A stretch of 64,000 nt of DNA, from NCBI RefSeq assembly GCF_002251735.1, contig NZ_NOXS01000024.1, positions 46,600 to 110,599 of the forward strand, given 5' to 3'. The notes below the pieces were generated by a model. That model did not search any database, was not told where the DNA came from, and saw only the letters and a list, made by a program, of their open reading frames with translations. Positions 19,111-28,742 of the stretch are shown one piece after another. A program made the position numbers and the translations under genes. Each line of letters starts with the position of its first letter. The first letter of the stretch is position 1. Origin of the DNA: Elstera cyanobacteriorum. Lineage in GTDB: Bacteria > Pseudomonadota > Alphaproteobacteria > Elsterales > Elsteraceae.

Positions 19111-20277
19111 ATGACGACGCCCGTAGTCCGTCCGCACTCCCCCTATTTTAGCTCCGGCCCCTGCGCCAAGCGGCCTGGCTGGACGCCGCAGGCCCTGGCC
19201 GATGCCGTTCTCGGCCAATCCCATCGCGGCAAGCCCGGTAAAGCCCGCTTGGCCGAGGTGATCGACCGCACCCGCGCGGTTTTGCAGGTTCCCGCCGAAT
19301 ATCGCATCGGCATCGTTCCCGCGTCCGACACCGGGGCGGTGGAGATGGCGCTTTGGTCGCTGCTCGGCGCCCGCCCGGTCGATATGCTGACCTGGGAGAG
19401 CTTCGGGTCCGAATGGGTGACCGATGTGGTCAAGCAGTTGAAGCTGCCTGACGCCCGCACGCTTAAAGCCGGTTACGGCGCGCTGCCCGATTTGGCGCAG
19501 GTGAATAAGGACCATGACATCGTCTTCACCTGGAACGGCACCACCGCCGGGGTCCGGGTGCCAAACGCCGATTGGATCGCCGATGATCGCAGCGGTCTGA
19601 CCATCTGCGACGCAACCTCCGCCGCGTTTGCGATGGATTTGCCGTGGCCGAAGCTCGATGTCACCACCTTCTCGTGGCAAAAGGTGCTGGGCGGCGAAGG
19701 CGGGCACGGCATGATTATTCTCAGCCCGCGCGCCGTCGAACGGCTGGAAACTTATGTTCCGGCCTGGCCGCTGCCGAAAATCTTCCGCCTCACCAAGGGG
19801 GGCAAGCTGATCGAAGGGATTTTCAAGGGCGAGACGATTAATACGCCGTCGATGCTCTGCGTTGAAGACTACCGCGACGCGCTGATCTGGGCCGAGGGCG
19901 TTGGCGGTCTGCCGGGCTTGATCGCCCGCTCCGAAGCCAATCTGGCGGCGCTGGCCGCCTGGGTGGCGCGGACCGATTGGGTGGATTTCCTGGCGGATGT
20001 GCCGGAAACCCGCTCCTGCACCTCGATCTGCCTGAAGATCATTGATCCCTGGTTCACCGGCCTTGCGGCGGACGCCCAAGCCGAGGTGCCAAAGCGCATC
20101 GCCGCCCGGTTGGAGAAGGAAAAGATCGCCTTCGACATCAACGGCTACCGCGACGCCCCCCCGGGCTTGCGCATTTGGGGTGGTGCCACGGTCGAAACCG
20201 CCGATCTTGAGGCGCTGACGCCCTGGCTGGACTGGGCCTATGCCCACGTGAAGGCCGAACTGGCCGTCGCCGCCTAA
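19111..20277 (+). CDS. serC: Phosphoserine aminotransferase
   Basis: A 388-residue fold-type I PLP enzyme of the alphaproteobacterial SerC type ([15 protein letters not shown] at the N-terminus). The PLP-lysine lies in [20 protein letters not shown] (about residues 189-208). It converts 3-phosphohydroxypyruvate and glutamate to 3-phosphoserine and 2-oxoglutarate, the second step of serine synthesis. The start at 19111 is preceded by TCGGAGAAT; upstream in-frame codons to 19051 look like leader. It lies 70 bases before serA, the preceding enzyme in the pathway, and is probably cotranscribed with it. Confidence 0.96.
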   Translation: MTTPVVRPHSPYFSSGPCAKRPGWTPQALADAVLGQSHRGKPGKARLAEVIDRTRAVLQVPAEYRIGIVPASDTGAVEMALWSLLGARPVDMLTWESFGSEWVTDVVKQLKLPDARTLKAGYGALPDLAQVNKDHDIVFTWNGTTAGVRVPNADWIADDRSGLTICDATSAAFAMDLPWPKLDVTTFSWQKVLGGEGGHGMIILSPRAVERLETYVPAWPLPKIFRLTKGGKLIEGIFKGETINTPSMLCVEDYRDALIWAEGVGGLPGLIARSEANLAALAAWVARTDWVDFLADVPETRSCTSICLKIIDPWFTGLAADAQAEVPKRIAARLEKEKIAFDINGYRDAPPGLRIWGGATVETADLEALTPWLDWAYAHVKAELAVAA

Positions 20278-20347
20278 GGCGTCTTCCCCCTGTTTTTTAT
20301 CAGAACGCGGCCTGGATACTCCGGGCCGCGATCCCTCGAGGTGTGCC

Positions 20348-21925
20348 ATGCCCAAGGTTCTGATTGCCGATTCCCTCAGCCCGCGCGCTGTCGATATTTT
20401 CCGCACGCGCGGCATCGAGGTCGATGTGAAAACCGGCCTGAAGCCGGACGATATTAAAGCGATCATCGGCGGTTACGACGGTCTCGCCGTTCGCTCCGCC
20501 ACCAAAGTCACGGCGGAGATTATCGCCGCCGCCCCCGGCCTGAAAGTGATTGGCCGCGCGGGGATTGGCGTTGATACCGTCGATGTCGCCGCCGCGACCC
20601 AGGCGGGGATTGTCGTGATGAATACGCCCTTCGGCAATTCCATCACGACGGCGGAACATGCGATTGCGATGATGTTCGCGCTCGCCCGTCAAATCCCGCA
20701 GGCCGACCGGTCGACCCAAGCCGGGAAGTGGGAAAAATCGAAGTTCATGGGGGTCGAGGTCACGGGCAAAACGCTGGGGATCATCGGCTGCGGCAATATC
20801 GGCGCCATCGTTGCCGACCGCGCCTTAGGGCTGCGCATGAAGGTCGTAGCCTTCGACCCGTTTTTGACGGTGGAGCGCGCGAAGGCGCTTGGGGTGGAAA
20901 AGGTGGAGTTGGACGATCTGCTCGCCCGCGCCGATTTCATCACCCTCCATACGCCGCTGACCAATGATACCCGCGATATTTTGAATGCCGCCGCTTTTGC
21001 CAAAATGAAGCCCGGCGTGCGGATCATCAATTGCGCGCGCGGTGGGCTGATCGTCGAAGCCGATCTGAAGGCCGCCTTGGAGGCGGGGCAGGTCGCGGCG
21101 GCGGCGCTCGACGTTTTCCCAGTCGAACCCGCGAAGGACAATATTCTCTTCGGGCTGGAGAATATCGTCGTCACCCCGCACCTCGGCGCCGCGACGACCG
21201 AAGCGCAAGAAAATGTTGCCCTGCAAATCGCCGAGCAAATGTCGGATTTTCTGCTCGACGGGGCTGTGACCAATGCGGTCAACGTCCCAAGCGTGTCGGC
21301 AGAAGAAGCGCCGCGCCTCACGCCCTATATCCGGCTTGCCGAACAGCTCGGCTCGCTCGCCGGGCAATTGCTAACCTCTGGCGTTACGGCGGTGACGGTG
21401 GAGTTTCATGGCGAGGCAAGCGCGCTCAACACCCGCCCAATTACAGCGGCGGCGCTGACCGGCCTGCTAAAACCGGCGCTCGACCGGGTGAATATCGTCT
21501 CCGCCCCCGTTGTTGCCAAGGAACGCAATATTCAGATTGCCGAGCTGACGCGCGACACGGCGAGCGATTATCACACGCTGCTATCTTTGACTGTTGAAAC
21601 CGAAACCGGGCCGCTGGTGTTGCAAGGCACCCTGGTTGGGGCCACGCTACCGCGCATCGTGAAGCTCGGCGCCGTGCCGCTCGAAGCGGAATTGGGGCAG
21701 CATATGCTGTTCATCCGCAATCGGGATAAGCCCGGTTTCATTGGTGCGCTCGGTGGGGTGCTGGGCGATGCGGGGGTCAATATCGCGACCTTCCATCTCG
21801 GGCGGACAGCCCCCGGCGCCGATGCCGTGCTGCTGACGGAGGTGGATCAACCGATCCCGGCGGCGTTGCTCGATGCGGTGCGCCGCCTGCCGCAAGTGGT
21901 GGAGGCACGGGCGCTGGCGTTCTAA
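20348..21925 (+). CDS. serA: D-3-phosphoglycerate dehydrogenase
   Basis: A 525-residue long-form SerA. N-terminal substrate/NAD domains contain [19 protein letters not shown] (nucleotide loop, about residues 146-164), the catalytic Arg in NCARGG, the Glu in LDVFPVEPA and the His in [12 protein letters not shown]. An intervening ASB-type domain (about 315-450) precedes a C-terminal ACT domain ([20 protein letters not shown]) that commonly binds serine for feedback control. It oxidises 3-phosphoglycerate, the committed step to serine. Follows serC; ends with a strong terminator. Confidence 0.97.
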   Translation: MPKVLIADSLSPRAVDIFRTRGIEVDVKTGLKPDDIKAIIGGYDGLAVRSATKVTAEIIAAAPGLKVIGRAGIGVDTVDVAAATQAGIVVMNTPFGNSITTAEHAIAMMFALARQIPQADRSTQAGKWEKSKFMGVEVTGKTLGIIGCGNIGAIVADRALGLRMKVVAFDPFLTVERAKALGVEKVELDDLLARADFITLHTPLTNDTRDILNAAAFAKMKPGVRIINCARGGLIVEADLKAALEAGQVAAAALDVFPVEPAKDNILFGLENIVVTPHLGAATTEAQENVALQIAEQMSDFLLDGAVTNAVNVPSVSAEEAPRLTPYIRLAEQLGSLAGQLLTSGVTAVTVEFHGEASALNTRPITAAALTGLLKPALDRVNIVSAPVVAKERNIQIAELTRDTASDYHTLLSLTVETETGPLVLQGTLVGATLPRIVKLGAVPLEAELGQHMLFIRNRDKPGFIGALGGVLGDAGVNIATFHLGRTAPGADAVLLTEVDQPIPAALLDAVRRLPQVVEARALAF

Positions 21926-21942
21926 TCTTTCGTCGCGCATCG

Positions 21943-21978
21943 AAAAGCCGGGCCGTTTGTGCCCGGCTTTTTGCTTTT
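21943..21978 (+). terminator. Intrinsic terminator of serC-serA
   Basis: An 11-bp perfect stem (21943-21953 with 21961-21971), 7-base loop, then a T-rich tail. It starts 18 bases after the serA stop. Confidence 0.92.
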
Positions 21979-22029
21979 TGGTGCGCCGTTCTCTGGTAAT
22001 CTTCCCAGGATAAAATTAGGGGGAAGGCT

Positions 22030-22221
22030 ATGGCGTCCATTTTTGATCTGCCGCTTGCGGCCCATGCTCGGCAGGTGCCGATCACCGTCATTTTCTTCAC
22101 GGTGCTGTCGCAGATTTCGGGCTTTCATGAAACATGGGAGGCGTCGCTATTCTATGGCATTGCCATCGCGGTTGGCATGCACGCCGTCGTCTATGGTATC
22201 GGCTGGCTCATGCGCCGGTAA
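22030..22221 (+). CDS. Small hydrophobic membrane protein, unknown
   Basis: A 63-residue protein preceded by AGGGGGAAGGCT, a good ribosome-binding site. It has two likely membrane segments, about residues 17-31 (ITVIFFTVLSQI) and 40-60 (ASLFYGIAIAVGMHAVVYGI), and ends in a basic tail (LMRR). I do not recognise a family. It has its own gap after the serA terminator and converges on a minus-strand gene whose terminator begins at its stop codon. The codon use matches the chromosome, so it is probably a native small protein. Confidence 0.6.
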   Translation: MASIFDLPLAAHARQVPITVIFFTVLSQISGFHETWEASLFYGIAIAVGMHAVVYGIGWLMRR

Positions 22222-22254
22222 AAAAACGCCGACCCTGCGGGGGCAGGATCGGCG
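22220..22254 (-). terminator. Intrinsic terminator of the Cache/MCP-like gene
   Basis: On the minus strand a stem (22254-22244 with 22237-22227, one internal mismatch) is followed by seven Ts. It starts 37 bases beyond the stop at 22291. Confidence 0.8.
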
Positions 22255-22290
22255 GAAGGTGGCTACCAAAACGAGATCGACGAAAAAAGC

Positions 22291-23382
22291 TTACTGGGCC
22301 GCGTGCGGCAACCAAGCACTCGGGTGATCATTACCATTGGCGTGACCGTGGGACAGGACGGAGGCTTGCTCGATAATCCCGTACCAGCCCAGGCCGTCAT
22401 AGGTTTCATAGCCGGGGGTTAGCGAATAACCGACGATCGTGCCATCCGCCCGCACAAAGGCGCCCTGCTCCTCACCGCGCTTGATGTCCAGCCTATAGCG
22501 GTCACCCAACGTATAGCCGGAGCCTTTCGACGCGGCGATGATGCGATGCTGCGCGTCGATTAGCAGGCAGCGGGTGCGCGGCTTTTCCTCCGGCGTTAGG
22601 CGGACTTGATCGACCACGGTTTGCGACTGGTTTTCCCAATCGAAGAAGATCGCCAGCACGCCTTGCGCCGCCCCATCGGTGGCACCGCCAGCCCGGATGG
22701 CGGTGGCATAGGTGGCGACCGATTGATTACCAAGGCGGCTTTCGCGGCTAATGTCGGCAACGGCGAAATCGGTCCCGTCGCGGGTGGAGAGGGCTTGGCC
22801 GAACCACGGCGCATGGGCGTAATTCTGGCCGATCAGTCCCGGATACCGGTTCGGGCGGCCATTGGCGATGATATTGCCTTGGCGGTCCAAGACCCAAAGG
22901 TCGAGGTAGACCGTGTAACTATCCAAGATCACGCCCAGGCGTTTGCTGGCAAAGGCGCAATTTTCTGGCGTCGGATTGCTGGCAGCGGCCACCATTGCCG
23001 AATCGGTCGCCCACCAGCGCACATCGCAGGAGCGTTCATAGAGGTTGCGGTCAATGATCTCGATCATATTGAGGGCCAGATCGGTGGCGCGCGAACAGCG
23101 TTGACTGGCGATCAATTGGGTGCCGACGTCGTTCAGGGCGCCGATTCGGTCAGCCATACTGTCGTTTAACGCGGACGCAATATCGCTAATGCGCTGCGAA
23201 ATATTGCTGACCTCATGGGCAACGACCGCGAACCCCTTGCCGTATTCCCCGGCGCGGCCCGCCTCGATCAAAGCGTTTAATGCCAAGATCTTAGTTGTGC
23301 GCATGACGTTCTGAATCTCGGAGACTTTCATCGTCGCGAGATCCGAAACTTCTTTGGAAAGGGCTAGAATTTGCTCCTGCAT
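22291..23382 (-). CDS. Chemoreceptor-like protein: short MCP signalling segment followed by a Cache-type sensor
   Basis: A 363-residue soluble protein with an inverted order. Residues about 20-75 resemble only the hairpin tip of a chemoreceptor signalling domain (TTKILALNALIEAGRAGEYG, then GFAVVAHEVSNISQRISDIA). The rest, about 110-345, resembles a double-Cache sensor (DLWVLDRQGNIIANGRPNRY, DFAVADISRES, CLLIDAQHRIIAASKG, YDGLGWYGIIEQ). No signal peptide or membrane helix is visible, so the sensor would be cytoplasmic, unusual for Cache. The signalling helices are too short for a normal receptor trimer. No Met is supported upstream; AGAGGA sits 11 bases before the ATG. Function unknown, possibly a modulator of receptor arrays. 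Confidence 0.75.
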   Translation of the reverse strand: MQEQILALSKEVSDLATMKVSEIQNVMRTTKILALNALIEAGRAGEYGKGFAVVAHEVSNISQRISDIASALNDSMADRIGALNDVGTQLIASQRCSRATDLALNMIEIIDRNLYERSCDVRWWATDSAMVAAASNPTPENCAFASKRLGVILDSYTVYLDLWVLDRQGNIIANGRPNRYPGLIGQNYAHAPWFGQALSTRDGTDFAVADISRESRLGNQSVATYATAIRAGGATDGAAQGVLAIFFDWENQSQTVVDQVRLTPEEKPRTRCLLIDAQHRIIAASKGSGYTLGDRYRLDIKRGEEQGAFVRADGTIVGYSLTPGYETYDGLGWYGIIEQASVLSHGHANGNDHPSAWLPHAAQ

Positions 23383-23597
23383 CGCCGGTCCGATCCTCTC
23401 ACGTCACCGTACAGCCTAACTTTGGCATTAAAGTCAGAGGGTTCGTACCCTAATTATCCTGCGGTGCAAGGCTAAAAGTTAATCATTTATTATGAAAAAT
23501 GGGCAGACATGGACCAGAAACATCTATCGGGTCAGCACTCATTCCCAATTTCCCAGCATTTTCAGCCGTCTTCATTCTTTGTATACGAATTATAGGT

Positions 23598-23618
23598 CAG
23601 CAATTATGACTATTGCTG
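23598..23618. promoter_or_regulatory. Inverted repeat, candidate operator
   Basis: CAGCAAT (23598-23604) and ATTGCTG (23612-23618) are perfect inverted arms with a 7-base spacer, about 170 bases upstream of zwf. The regulator is unknown. Confidence 0.35.
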
Positions 23619-23708
23619 CGGCGCAAACTGCTCTGCGGCATAGTGACGCAGGTATGGTTTGTCATTAGACCGACGCAAAATCGCAGAAAACCTGACTTCC
23701 TAGTCAAA

Positions 23709-23723
23709 TGTAATAAAACTACT
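23709..23723 (+). promoter_or_regulatory. HexR-like operator upstream of zwf
   Basis: TGTAATAAAACTACT matches 14 of 15 positions of the published HexR consensus TGTARTWWWAYTACA; only the last base differs. It lies 66 bases upstream of the zwf start, and the fifth gene of the operon encodes a HexR-type regulator. In proteobacteria HexR is released by 2-keto-3-deoxy-6-phosphogluconate. Confidence 0.78.
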
Positions 23724-23788
23724 TCACGCCGCCCGCAGAAGCGCCTATGATCGCCGCCAACGTCAAAATCCAGTCCTGGGAGGGACGC

Positions 23789-25258
23789 ATGGCGCAGATA
23801 ATTCCTGTGGCGCCTTTCGATTATGTGGTCTTCGGTGGCACGGGCGATCTTGCCCTGCGCAAGCTGCTGCCCGCCCTGTATCACCGCCACCAAGATGGGC
23901 AGATTACCGGCCCGTCGCGCATCATTGCGGTGGCGCGCAGCGCGCTTAGTCAAGACGCTTATATCGAGAAGGTGCGCGAGTGGCTGAAAGGCCAGGTTGG
24001 GCCGCACTACGACGACGCTACATGGGCGAGCTTTGCCGAGCGGATTTCCTATGTCGCGGTCGATGCGACCGGCCAAGCCGGGTGGGACGATCTGGCCGCC
24101 GCGCTGGCCGATGGCGGCAGCAAGGTACGGGTCTTCTACCTCGCGACGGCGCCGGACCTCTTTGGGCCAATTTGCCGCAATCTAAAAGCGGCGGGGTTGG
24201 CGACGCCGGATAGTCGCGTCGTGCTGGAAAAGCCCATCGGCACCGACCTCGCCTCCGCCCGCAAGATCAATGATGACGTCGGCGCCGTTTTCGCCGAACA
24301 GCAGATTTACCGCATCGACCATTATTTGGGTAAAGAGACGGTTCAAAACCTGTTGGCACTGCGCTTCGCCAATAGTTTGTTCGAACCTTTGTGGTCGTCG
24401 GCCTGGATCGACCATGTGCAGATTACCGTTGCGGAAACGGTCGGGGTCGAAGGCCGCGCGGGCTATTACGATAAGTCGGGCGCCATGCGCGACATGGTGC
24501 AAAACCACCTGTTGCAGCTTCTCTGCCTGGTGGCGATGGAACCGCCACGCCAGATGGATAAGGATGCGGTGCGCGATGAAAAGCTGAAAGTGCTGCGCGC
24601 ACTCAAGCCGATGAAACCCGCCGATGTGCTCAGCAATACGGTTCGCGGCCAATATAAGGCCGGGGCCTCGCGCGGGGAAGGCGTGCCGGGCTATCTGGAT
24701 GAGCTCGGCCACGCCAGCCAAACCGAAACCTTTGTGGCGCTGAAGGTCGATATTCAAAACTGGCGCTGGGCGGGCGTGCCCTTCTACCTGCGCACTGGTA
24801 AGCGGATGAGCGAGAAGGTGTCGGAAATCACCATCCAGTTCCGCCCGGTGCCCCATTCGATCTTCCCGGGTGACGCTGGGGTAATCGATTCGAACCGGCT
24901 GGTCGTGCGCTTGCAGCCGAACGAAGGCATCCGCCTACATATGATGACGAAGGAACCGGGGCCGGGCGGGCTAAGGCTGCGGCCCGCCTCCCTCAACCTC
25001 TCCTTCGCCGAAGCCTTTAAGATCCGCAACCCCGATGCCTATGAACGGCTGCTGATGGATGTGGTGCGCGGCAACGCCACCCTGTTCATGCGCCGCGACG
25101 AGGTGGAAGCCGCCTGGACCTGGGTGGAGCCGATCCTCGATACCTGGGAACGCCGGGCCGAAGCGCCGAAAACCTATGTCGCCGGGACCGATGGCCCCGC
25201 CGCCGCCATCGCGCTGATCGAGCGCGACGGCCGCACCTGGAATGAGGAGGCCGAGTGA
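23789..25258 (+). CDS. zwf: Glucose-6-phosphate 1-dehydrogenase
   Basis: A 489-residue enzyme with the NADP-binding N-terminus [20 protein letters not shown] and the active-site string [13 protein letters not shown] (about residues 174-186), where the His acts as base. It oxidises glucose-6-phosphate to 6-phosphogluconolactone, feeding the Entner-Doudoroff route. The start at 23789 follows GGGAGGGACGC; an in-frame Met at 23747 has no such site. First gene of the zwf-edd-glk-eda-hexR operon; its stop overlaps the edd start (ATGA-type arrangement). No lactonase (pgl) gene is in the operon. Confidence 0.97.
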   Translation: MAQIIPVAPFDYVVFGGTGDLALRKLLPALYHRHQDGQITGPSRIIAVARSALSQDAYIEKVREWLKGQVGPHYDDATWASFAERISYVAVDATGQAGWDDLAAALADGGSKVRVFYLATAPDLFGPICRNLKAAGLATPDSRVVLEKPIGTDLASARKINDDVGAVFAEQQIYRIDHYLGKETVQNLLALRFANSLFEPLWSSAWIDHVQITVAETVGVEGRAGYYDKSGAMRDMVQNHLLQLLCLVAMEPPRQMDKDAVRDEKLKVLRALKPMKPADVLSNTVRGQYKAGASRGEGVPGYLDELGHASQTETFVALKVDIQNWRWAGVPFYLRTGKRMSEKVSEITIQFRPVPHSIFPGDAGVIDSNRLVVRLQPNEGIRLHMMTKEPGPGGLRLRPASLNLSFAEAFKIRNPDAYERLLMDVVRGNATLFMRRDEVEAAWTWVEPILDTWERRAEAPKTYVAGTDGPAAAIALIERDGRTWNEEAE

Positions 25259-27087
25259 TGGCCCTGCATCCGACCCTCGCCGCCGTTACGCATCGGATTA
25301 TCGAGCGCTCCCGCGATAGCCGCGCCGCGTATCTGGCTCGTCTGCGCGCCGCCGCCGATAAAGGCCCGCGCCGCTCGCGCCTATCCTGCGGTAATCTCGC
25401 CCACGGGTTTGCCGCCTGTGCCGCCGACGATAAGGCTGATCTGAAGGCCGCCGCGAAACCCAATCTGGCCATCGTCACGGCCTATAACGACATGCTCTCG
25501 GCGCATCAGCCGTTCGAACGGTTCCCGGAGATCATCAAGGCCGCGGCGCGCGATGCCGGGGCGGTGGCTCAGGTGGCGGGCGGCGTTCCGGCCATGTGCG
25601 ACGGGGTGACCCAGGGCCAGGACGGGATGGAACTGTCGCTGTTCAGTCGCGATGTGATCGCGCTGTCGACGGCGGTGGCCCTGAGCCATGCGATGTTCGA
25701 CGGCGCGCTTTATTTGGGCGTCTGCGACAAGATCGTGCCCGGCCTGATCATCGGGGCACTGACCTTTGGGCATCTGCCCTCGGTCTTCGTTCCGGCAGGG
25801 CCGATGCCGTCGGGGTTGCCGAATAACGAGAAAAGCCGCATCCGCCAGCTTTATGCGGAAGGCAAGGTCGGGCGGGCGGAGCTGTTGGAAGCGGAAAGCG
25901 CCTCCTACCATTCCCCCGGCACCTGCACGTTCTACGGCACGGCCAATTCCAATCAGATGCTGATGGAGTTTATGGGCCTGCACCTGCCAGGGTCGAGCTT
26001 CGTCAACCCGAACACGCCCCTGCGCGACGCGCTAACGAAGGCGGCCGTGCGCCAAGCGGTGGCGATCACGGCGGGCGGGGTGTTTACCCCCATCGGCGAG
26101 ATCCTCGACGAACGCGCCTTCATCAATGGGATCATCGGCCTGTTGGTCACGGGCGGTTCGACCAATCATACGCTGCATCTGATCGCGATGGCGGCGGCGG
26201 CAGGCGTGCGCCTGACCTGGGATGATTTCAACGATCTCTCCGGCGCGGTGCCGCTGCTGGCGCGCGTCTATCCGAACGGGTCGGCGGACGTAAACCATTT
26301 CCACGCGGCGGGCGGCTTGCCTTTCCTGATCGGCGAACTGCTGGACGCCGGGCTGCTGCATGGTGACGTGAAAACCATCCTCGGCCACGGGTTAGACGCC
26401 TATCGGCAAGACCCGTTCCTGACCGAAGACGGCGGCGTTACCTTCAAACCGGCCGTGCGCGAAAGCCAGGATACCGCCGTGCTGCGCCCGGTCGCCAACC
26501 CCTTCGCGGCGGATGGCGGCTTGCGCATGCTGACCGGCGAGCTTGGCCGCGCGGTGATCAAGGTTTCCGCCGTGAAGCCGGAGCATCGCATCGTCGAGGC
26601 CCCCGCCATCGTCTTCGACAGCCAAAACGCGCTGCAAGACGCCTTCAAGCGCGGCGAGTTGGAGCGGGATTTCATTGCGGTCATCCGCTTCCAAGGCCCG
26701 AAGGCTAATGGGATGCCAGAGTTGCATAAGCTGACCCCGGCCCTCGGTGTTTTGCAGGATAAAGGGTTCAAGGTCGCGCTCGTGACCGATGGCCGCATGT
26801 CCGGCGCGTCGGGCAAGGTTCCGGCGGCGATCCATCTGACGCCGGAAGCGCTGGACGGCGGCCCCATCGCCAAAATCCGCACCGGCGATCTCATTTGCTT
26901 GGATGCGGAGGCGGGAACGCTGACCGTCAAAGCCGATCTTGCTGGGCGCGAGGCCGAAACCATCGACCTATCGGGCAATGATTTCGGCTGCGGACGCGAA
27001 TTGTTCGGCGGCTTCCGCGCCCTCGTCGGCGGGGCCGAAAGCGGGGCGCATGTCTTCGGCGCGTTGTTGGATCGGCAGGGGGCGTGA
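25258..27087 (+). CDS. edd: 6-phosphogluconate dehydratase
   Basis: A 609-residue IlvD/Edd-family [4Fe-4S] dehydratase: [48 protein letters not shown] (Fe-S cysteines at CDG, CDK and GTC), and [19 protein letters not shown] near the C-terminus. It dehydrates 6-phosphogluconate to KDPG, the first unique Entner-Doudoroff step. The ATG at 25258 overlaps the zwf TGA by one base; a GTG at 25255 is the alternative. Translation is coupled to zwf upstream and glk downstream, consistent with coregulation by HexR. Confidence 0.97.
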   Translation: MALHPTLAAVTHRIIERSRDSRAAYLARLRAAADKGPRRSRLSCGNLAHGFAACAADDKADLKAAAKPNLAIVTAYNDMLSAHQPFERFPEIIKAAARDAGAVAQVAGGVPAMCDGVTQGQDGMELSLFSRDVIALSTAVALSHAMFDGALYLGVCDKIVPGLIIGALTFGHLPSVFVPAGPMPSGLPNNEKSRIRQLYAEGKVGRAELLEAESASYHSPGTCTFYGTANSNQMLMEFMGLHLPGSSFVNPNTPLRDALTKAAVRQAVAITAGGVFTPIGEILDERAFINGIIGLLVTGGSTNHTLHLIAMAAAAGVRLTWDDFNDLSGAVPLLARVYPNGSADVNHFHAAGGLPFLIGELLDAGLLHGDVKTILGHGLDAYRQDPFLTEDGGVTFKPAVRESQDTAVLRPVANPFAADGGLRMLTGELGRAVIKVSAVKPEHRIVEAPAIVFDSQNALQDAFKRGELERDFIAVIRFQGPKANGMPELHKLTPALGVLQDKGFKVALVTDGRMSGASGKVPAAIHLTPEALDGGPIAKIRTGDLICLDAEAGTLTVKADLAGREAETIDLSGNDFGCGRELFGGFRALVGGAESGAHVFGALLDRQGA

Positions 27088-27089
27088 GC

Positions 27090-28076
27090 ATGGCGATTGC
27101 AACCCCAACCGCCGCCCGCCCGTGGCTGGTGGCGGATATCGGCGGCACGAACGCGCGCTTCGGGCTGATCGAGGCCCCTGGCGCGGCGCCTACCCAAATT
27201 GGGAAGGTGCCCAGCGCCGAACACCGCACCTTGGCCAGCGCGGCGAAAGCCTATCTTGCAGGCTTGGCGGCGCCAGTTCAGCCCTCGGCGGCCTGCGTTG
27301 CCGTGGCGGGGCCGGTGACCGGCGACCGGTTTAAGCTGACCAATCAGGCCTGGGATTTTTCCATCGCCGAAACCAAGGCGGAACTCGGCCTCGACTATCT
27401 CGACCTTGTGAACGACTTCAAGGCCTTGGCCCTGTCGTTGCCATATCTGACCGAGGTGCGGCAGATCGGGGGCGGGGCGCCAGTCGCGAGGCAGGCGATG
27501 GCGGTGGCCGGGCCGGGGACGGGCCTTGGCGTCGGCGCGATTGTGCCCGATACGCGCGGCCATTGGGTGCCGGTTCCGGGCGAGGGCGGTCACTGCGATG
27601 CACCCCTCGTGACCCAGGAAGAAGCCTCGGTCGCGGCGGTCTTGCGGGCGGAGCAAGGGGCGGTGACGGCGGAATGCTTTCTGTCGGGCGGCGGTATCGA
27701 GCGGCTGTATCGTAGCCTTGCGACCGCGCGTGGCTATCAGCCCGATCCGCATCGGACGAATGCCGATATTACGGCGGCAGCGGTGGCCGGAGGCGATCCG
27801 TTGGCCGCCGATACGCTGAATATGTTCTGTGCGCTGCTCGGCAGTCTTGCGGGCAATTTGGCCGTGACGTTCGGGGCGCGTGGCGGTGTTTTCATCGGCG
27901 GCGGCATCGTGCCGCGCTTTGCCGATTTCTTCGCCGCCAGCAAGTTTCGCGAGCGGTTCGAGGCGCGCTACCGCATGGCGGATTATGCCAAAGCCATTCC
28001 CACCTATCTTATTCTCGCCGATACCCCCGCGCTTGATGGCGCGGCGGCGTGGCTGCGCGACCAGCAGGAGCGTTAA
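27090..28076 (+). CDS. glk: Glucokinase
   Basis: A 328-residue ROK/hexokinase-fold glucokinase of the Glk (not ROK) type. The phosphate-binding motif is VADIGGTNARFGLIEAPGA near the N-terminus; NDFKALALSLP contains the catalytic Asp; AGPGTGLGVGAI and GGIERLYRSLA are adenosine-site strings. It makes glucose-6-phosphate for Zwf, so glucose imported by the ABC system at 40.8-45 kb can enter this route. I choose the ATG at 27090, spaced 7 from AGGGGG; a GTG at 27084 overlapping the edd stop is also possible. Confidence 0.95.
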   Translation: MAIATPTAARPWLVADIGGTNARFGLIEAPGAAPTQIGKVPSAEHRTLASAAKAYLAGLAAPVQPSAACVAVAGPVTGDRFKLTNQAWDFSIAETKAELGLDYLDLVNDFKALALSLPYLTEVRQIGGGAPVARQAMAVAGPGTGLGVGAIVPDTRGHWVPVPGEGGHCDAPLVTQEEASVAAVLRAEQGAVTAECFLSGGGIERLYRSLATARGYQPDPHRTNADITAAAVAGGDPLAADTLNMFCALLGSLAGNLAVTFGARGGVFIGGGIVPRFADFFAASKFRERFEARYRMADYAKAIPTYLILADTPALDGAAAWLRDQQER

Positions 28077-28079
28077 GCG

Positions 28080-28715
28080 ATGGACCGTAATCAACAAATG
28101 CTCGACCTGATGGCCCTGGGGCCGGTTATTCCCGTGCTGGTGATCGAAGAGGCGGATCAGGCGGTGCCGCTGGCGCAAGCCCTGGTCGCGGGCGGGTTGC
28201 GGGTGCTGGAAGTGACGCTGCGCACGCCTGTGGCGCTGGAATGTATCGCCCGCATCGCCGCCGACGTTCCCGACGCCATTGTTGGCGCCGGCACCGTCAA
28301 CCGGCCCATCGATGCCGATGCGGCGCGGCAGTCGGGCGCGAAATTCCTCGTGTCGCCGGGATCGACGGCGGCGCTGCTCGATGAGATGGATAAGACCCAT
28401 CTGCCCTATCTGGCGGGCGCGGTGACGGCCAGCGAGGTGCTGGGCCTACTCGAACGGGGGCTGACGGCGCTGAAATTCTTCCCGGCAGAACCGGCGGGCG
28501 GGATCAATTATCTGAAGGCGCTGGCCGGGCCGCTGCCGGAAATCCGCTTCTGCCCGACGGGCGGGATCGACCTTGCGAAAGCCAAACAATATCTCGCGCT
28601 GCCGAACGTCCCCTGCGTCGGCGGCTCGTGGGTCGTACCGAAGGAGGCGCTGGCCGCTGGGGATTATGCCCGAATCGAGACGCTGGCGCGGGAGGCCGCT
28701 TCCCTCACGCCGTAA
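28080..28715 (+). CDS. eda: KDPG aldolase (2-dehydro-3-deoxyphosphogluconate aldolase)
   Basis: A 211-residue class I aldolase: PVLVIEEADQAVPLAQAL, LEVTLRTPVALECI with the catalytic Glu, VGAGTVNRP, and the Schiff-base lysine in ALKFFPAEPAGG (about residues 136-147), followed by FCPTGGI. It splits KDPG into pyruvate and glyceraldehyde-3-phosphate, ending the Entner-Doudoroff pathway. It begins 3 bases after glk with GGAG as ribosome-binding site. Some family members also cleave 2-keto-4-hydroxyglutarate. Confidence 0.96.
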   Translation: MDRNQQMLDLMALGPVIPVLVIEEADQAVPLAQALVAGGLRVLEVTLRTPVALECIARIAADVPDAIVGAGTVNRPIDADAARQSGAKFLVSPGSTAALLDEMDKTHLPYLAGAVTASEVLGLLERGLTALKFFPAEPAGGINYLKALAGPLPEIRFCPTGGIDLAKAKQYLALPNVPCVGGSWVVPKEALAAGDYARIETLAREAASLTP

Positions 28716-28742
28716 GGGCGTGATACCACAGGGGGAGGAGGA

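Larger units (their letters stand above)
23383..23788. other. 405-base divergent intergenic region upstream of zwf
   Basis: More AT-rich than its neighbours and without a credible gene. It contains a 21-bp interrupted palindrome at 23598-23618 and a HexR-like box at 23709-23723. GGTCAGCA occurs twice (23530 and 23595). Promoters for zwf and the minus-strand chemoreceptor-like gene must lie here. Confidence 0.6.

Noticed and set aside
18838..20466. Long minus-strand open frame opposite serC
   Set aside because: Overlaps serC completely and has no ribosome-binding site or domain.
26400..28400. Long minus-strand open frame (about 666 codons) opposite edd-glk-eda
   Set aside because: Spans three confirmed genes in opposite orientation; composition is that of a high-GC shadow frame.
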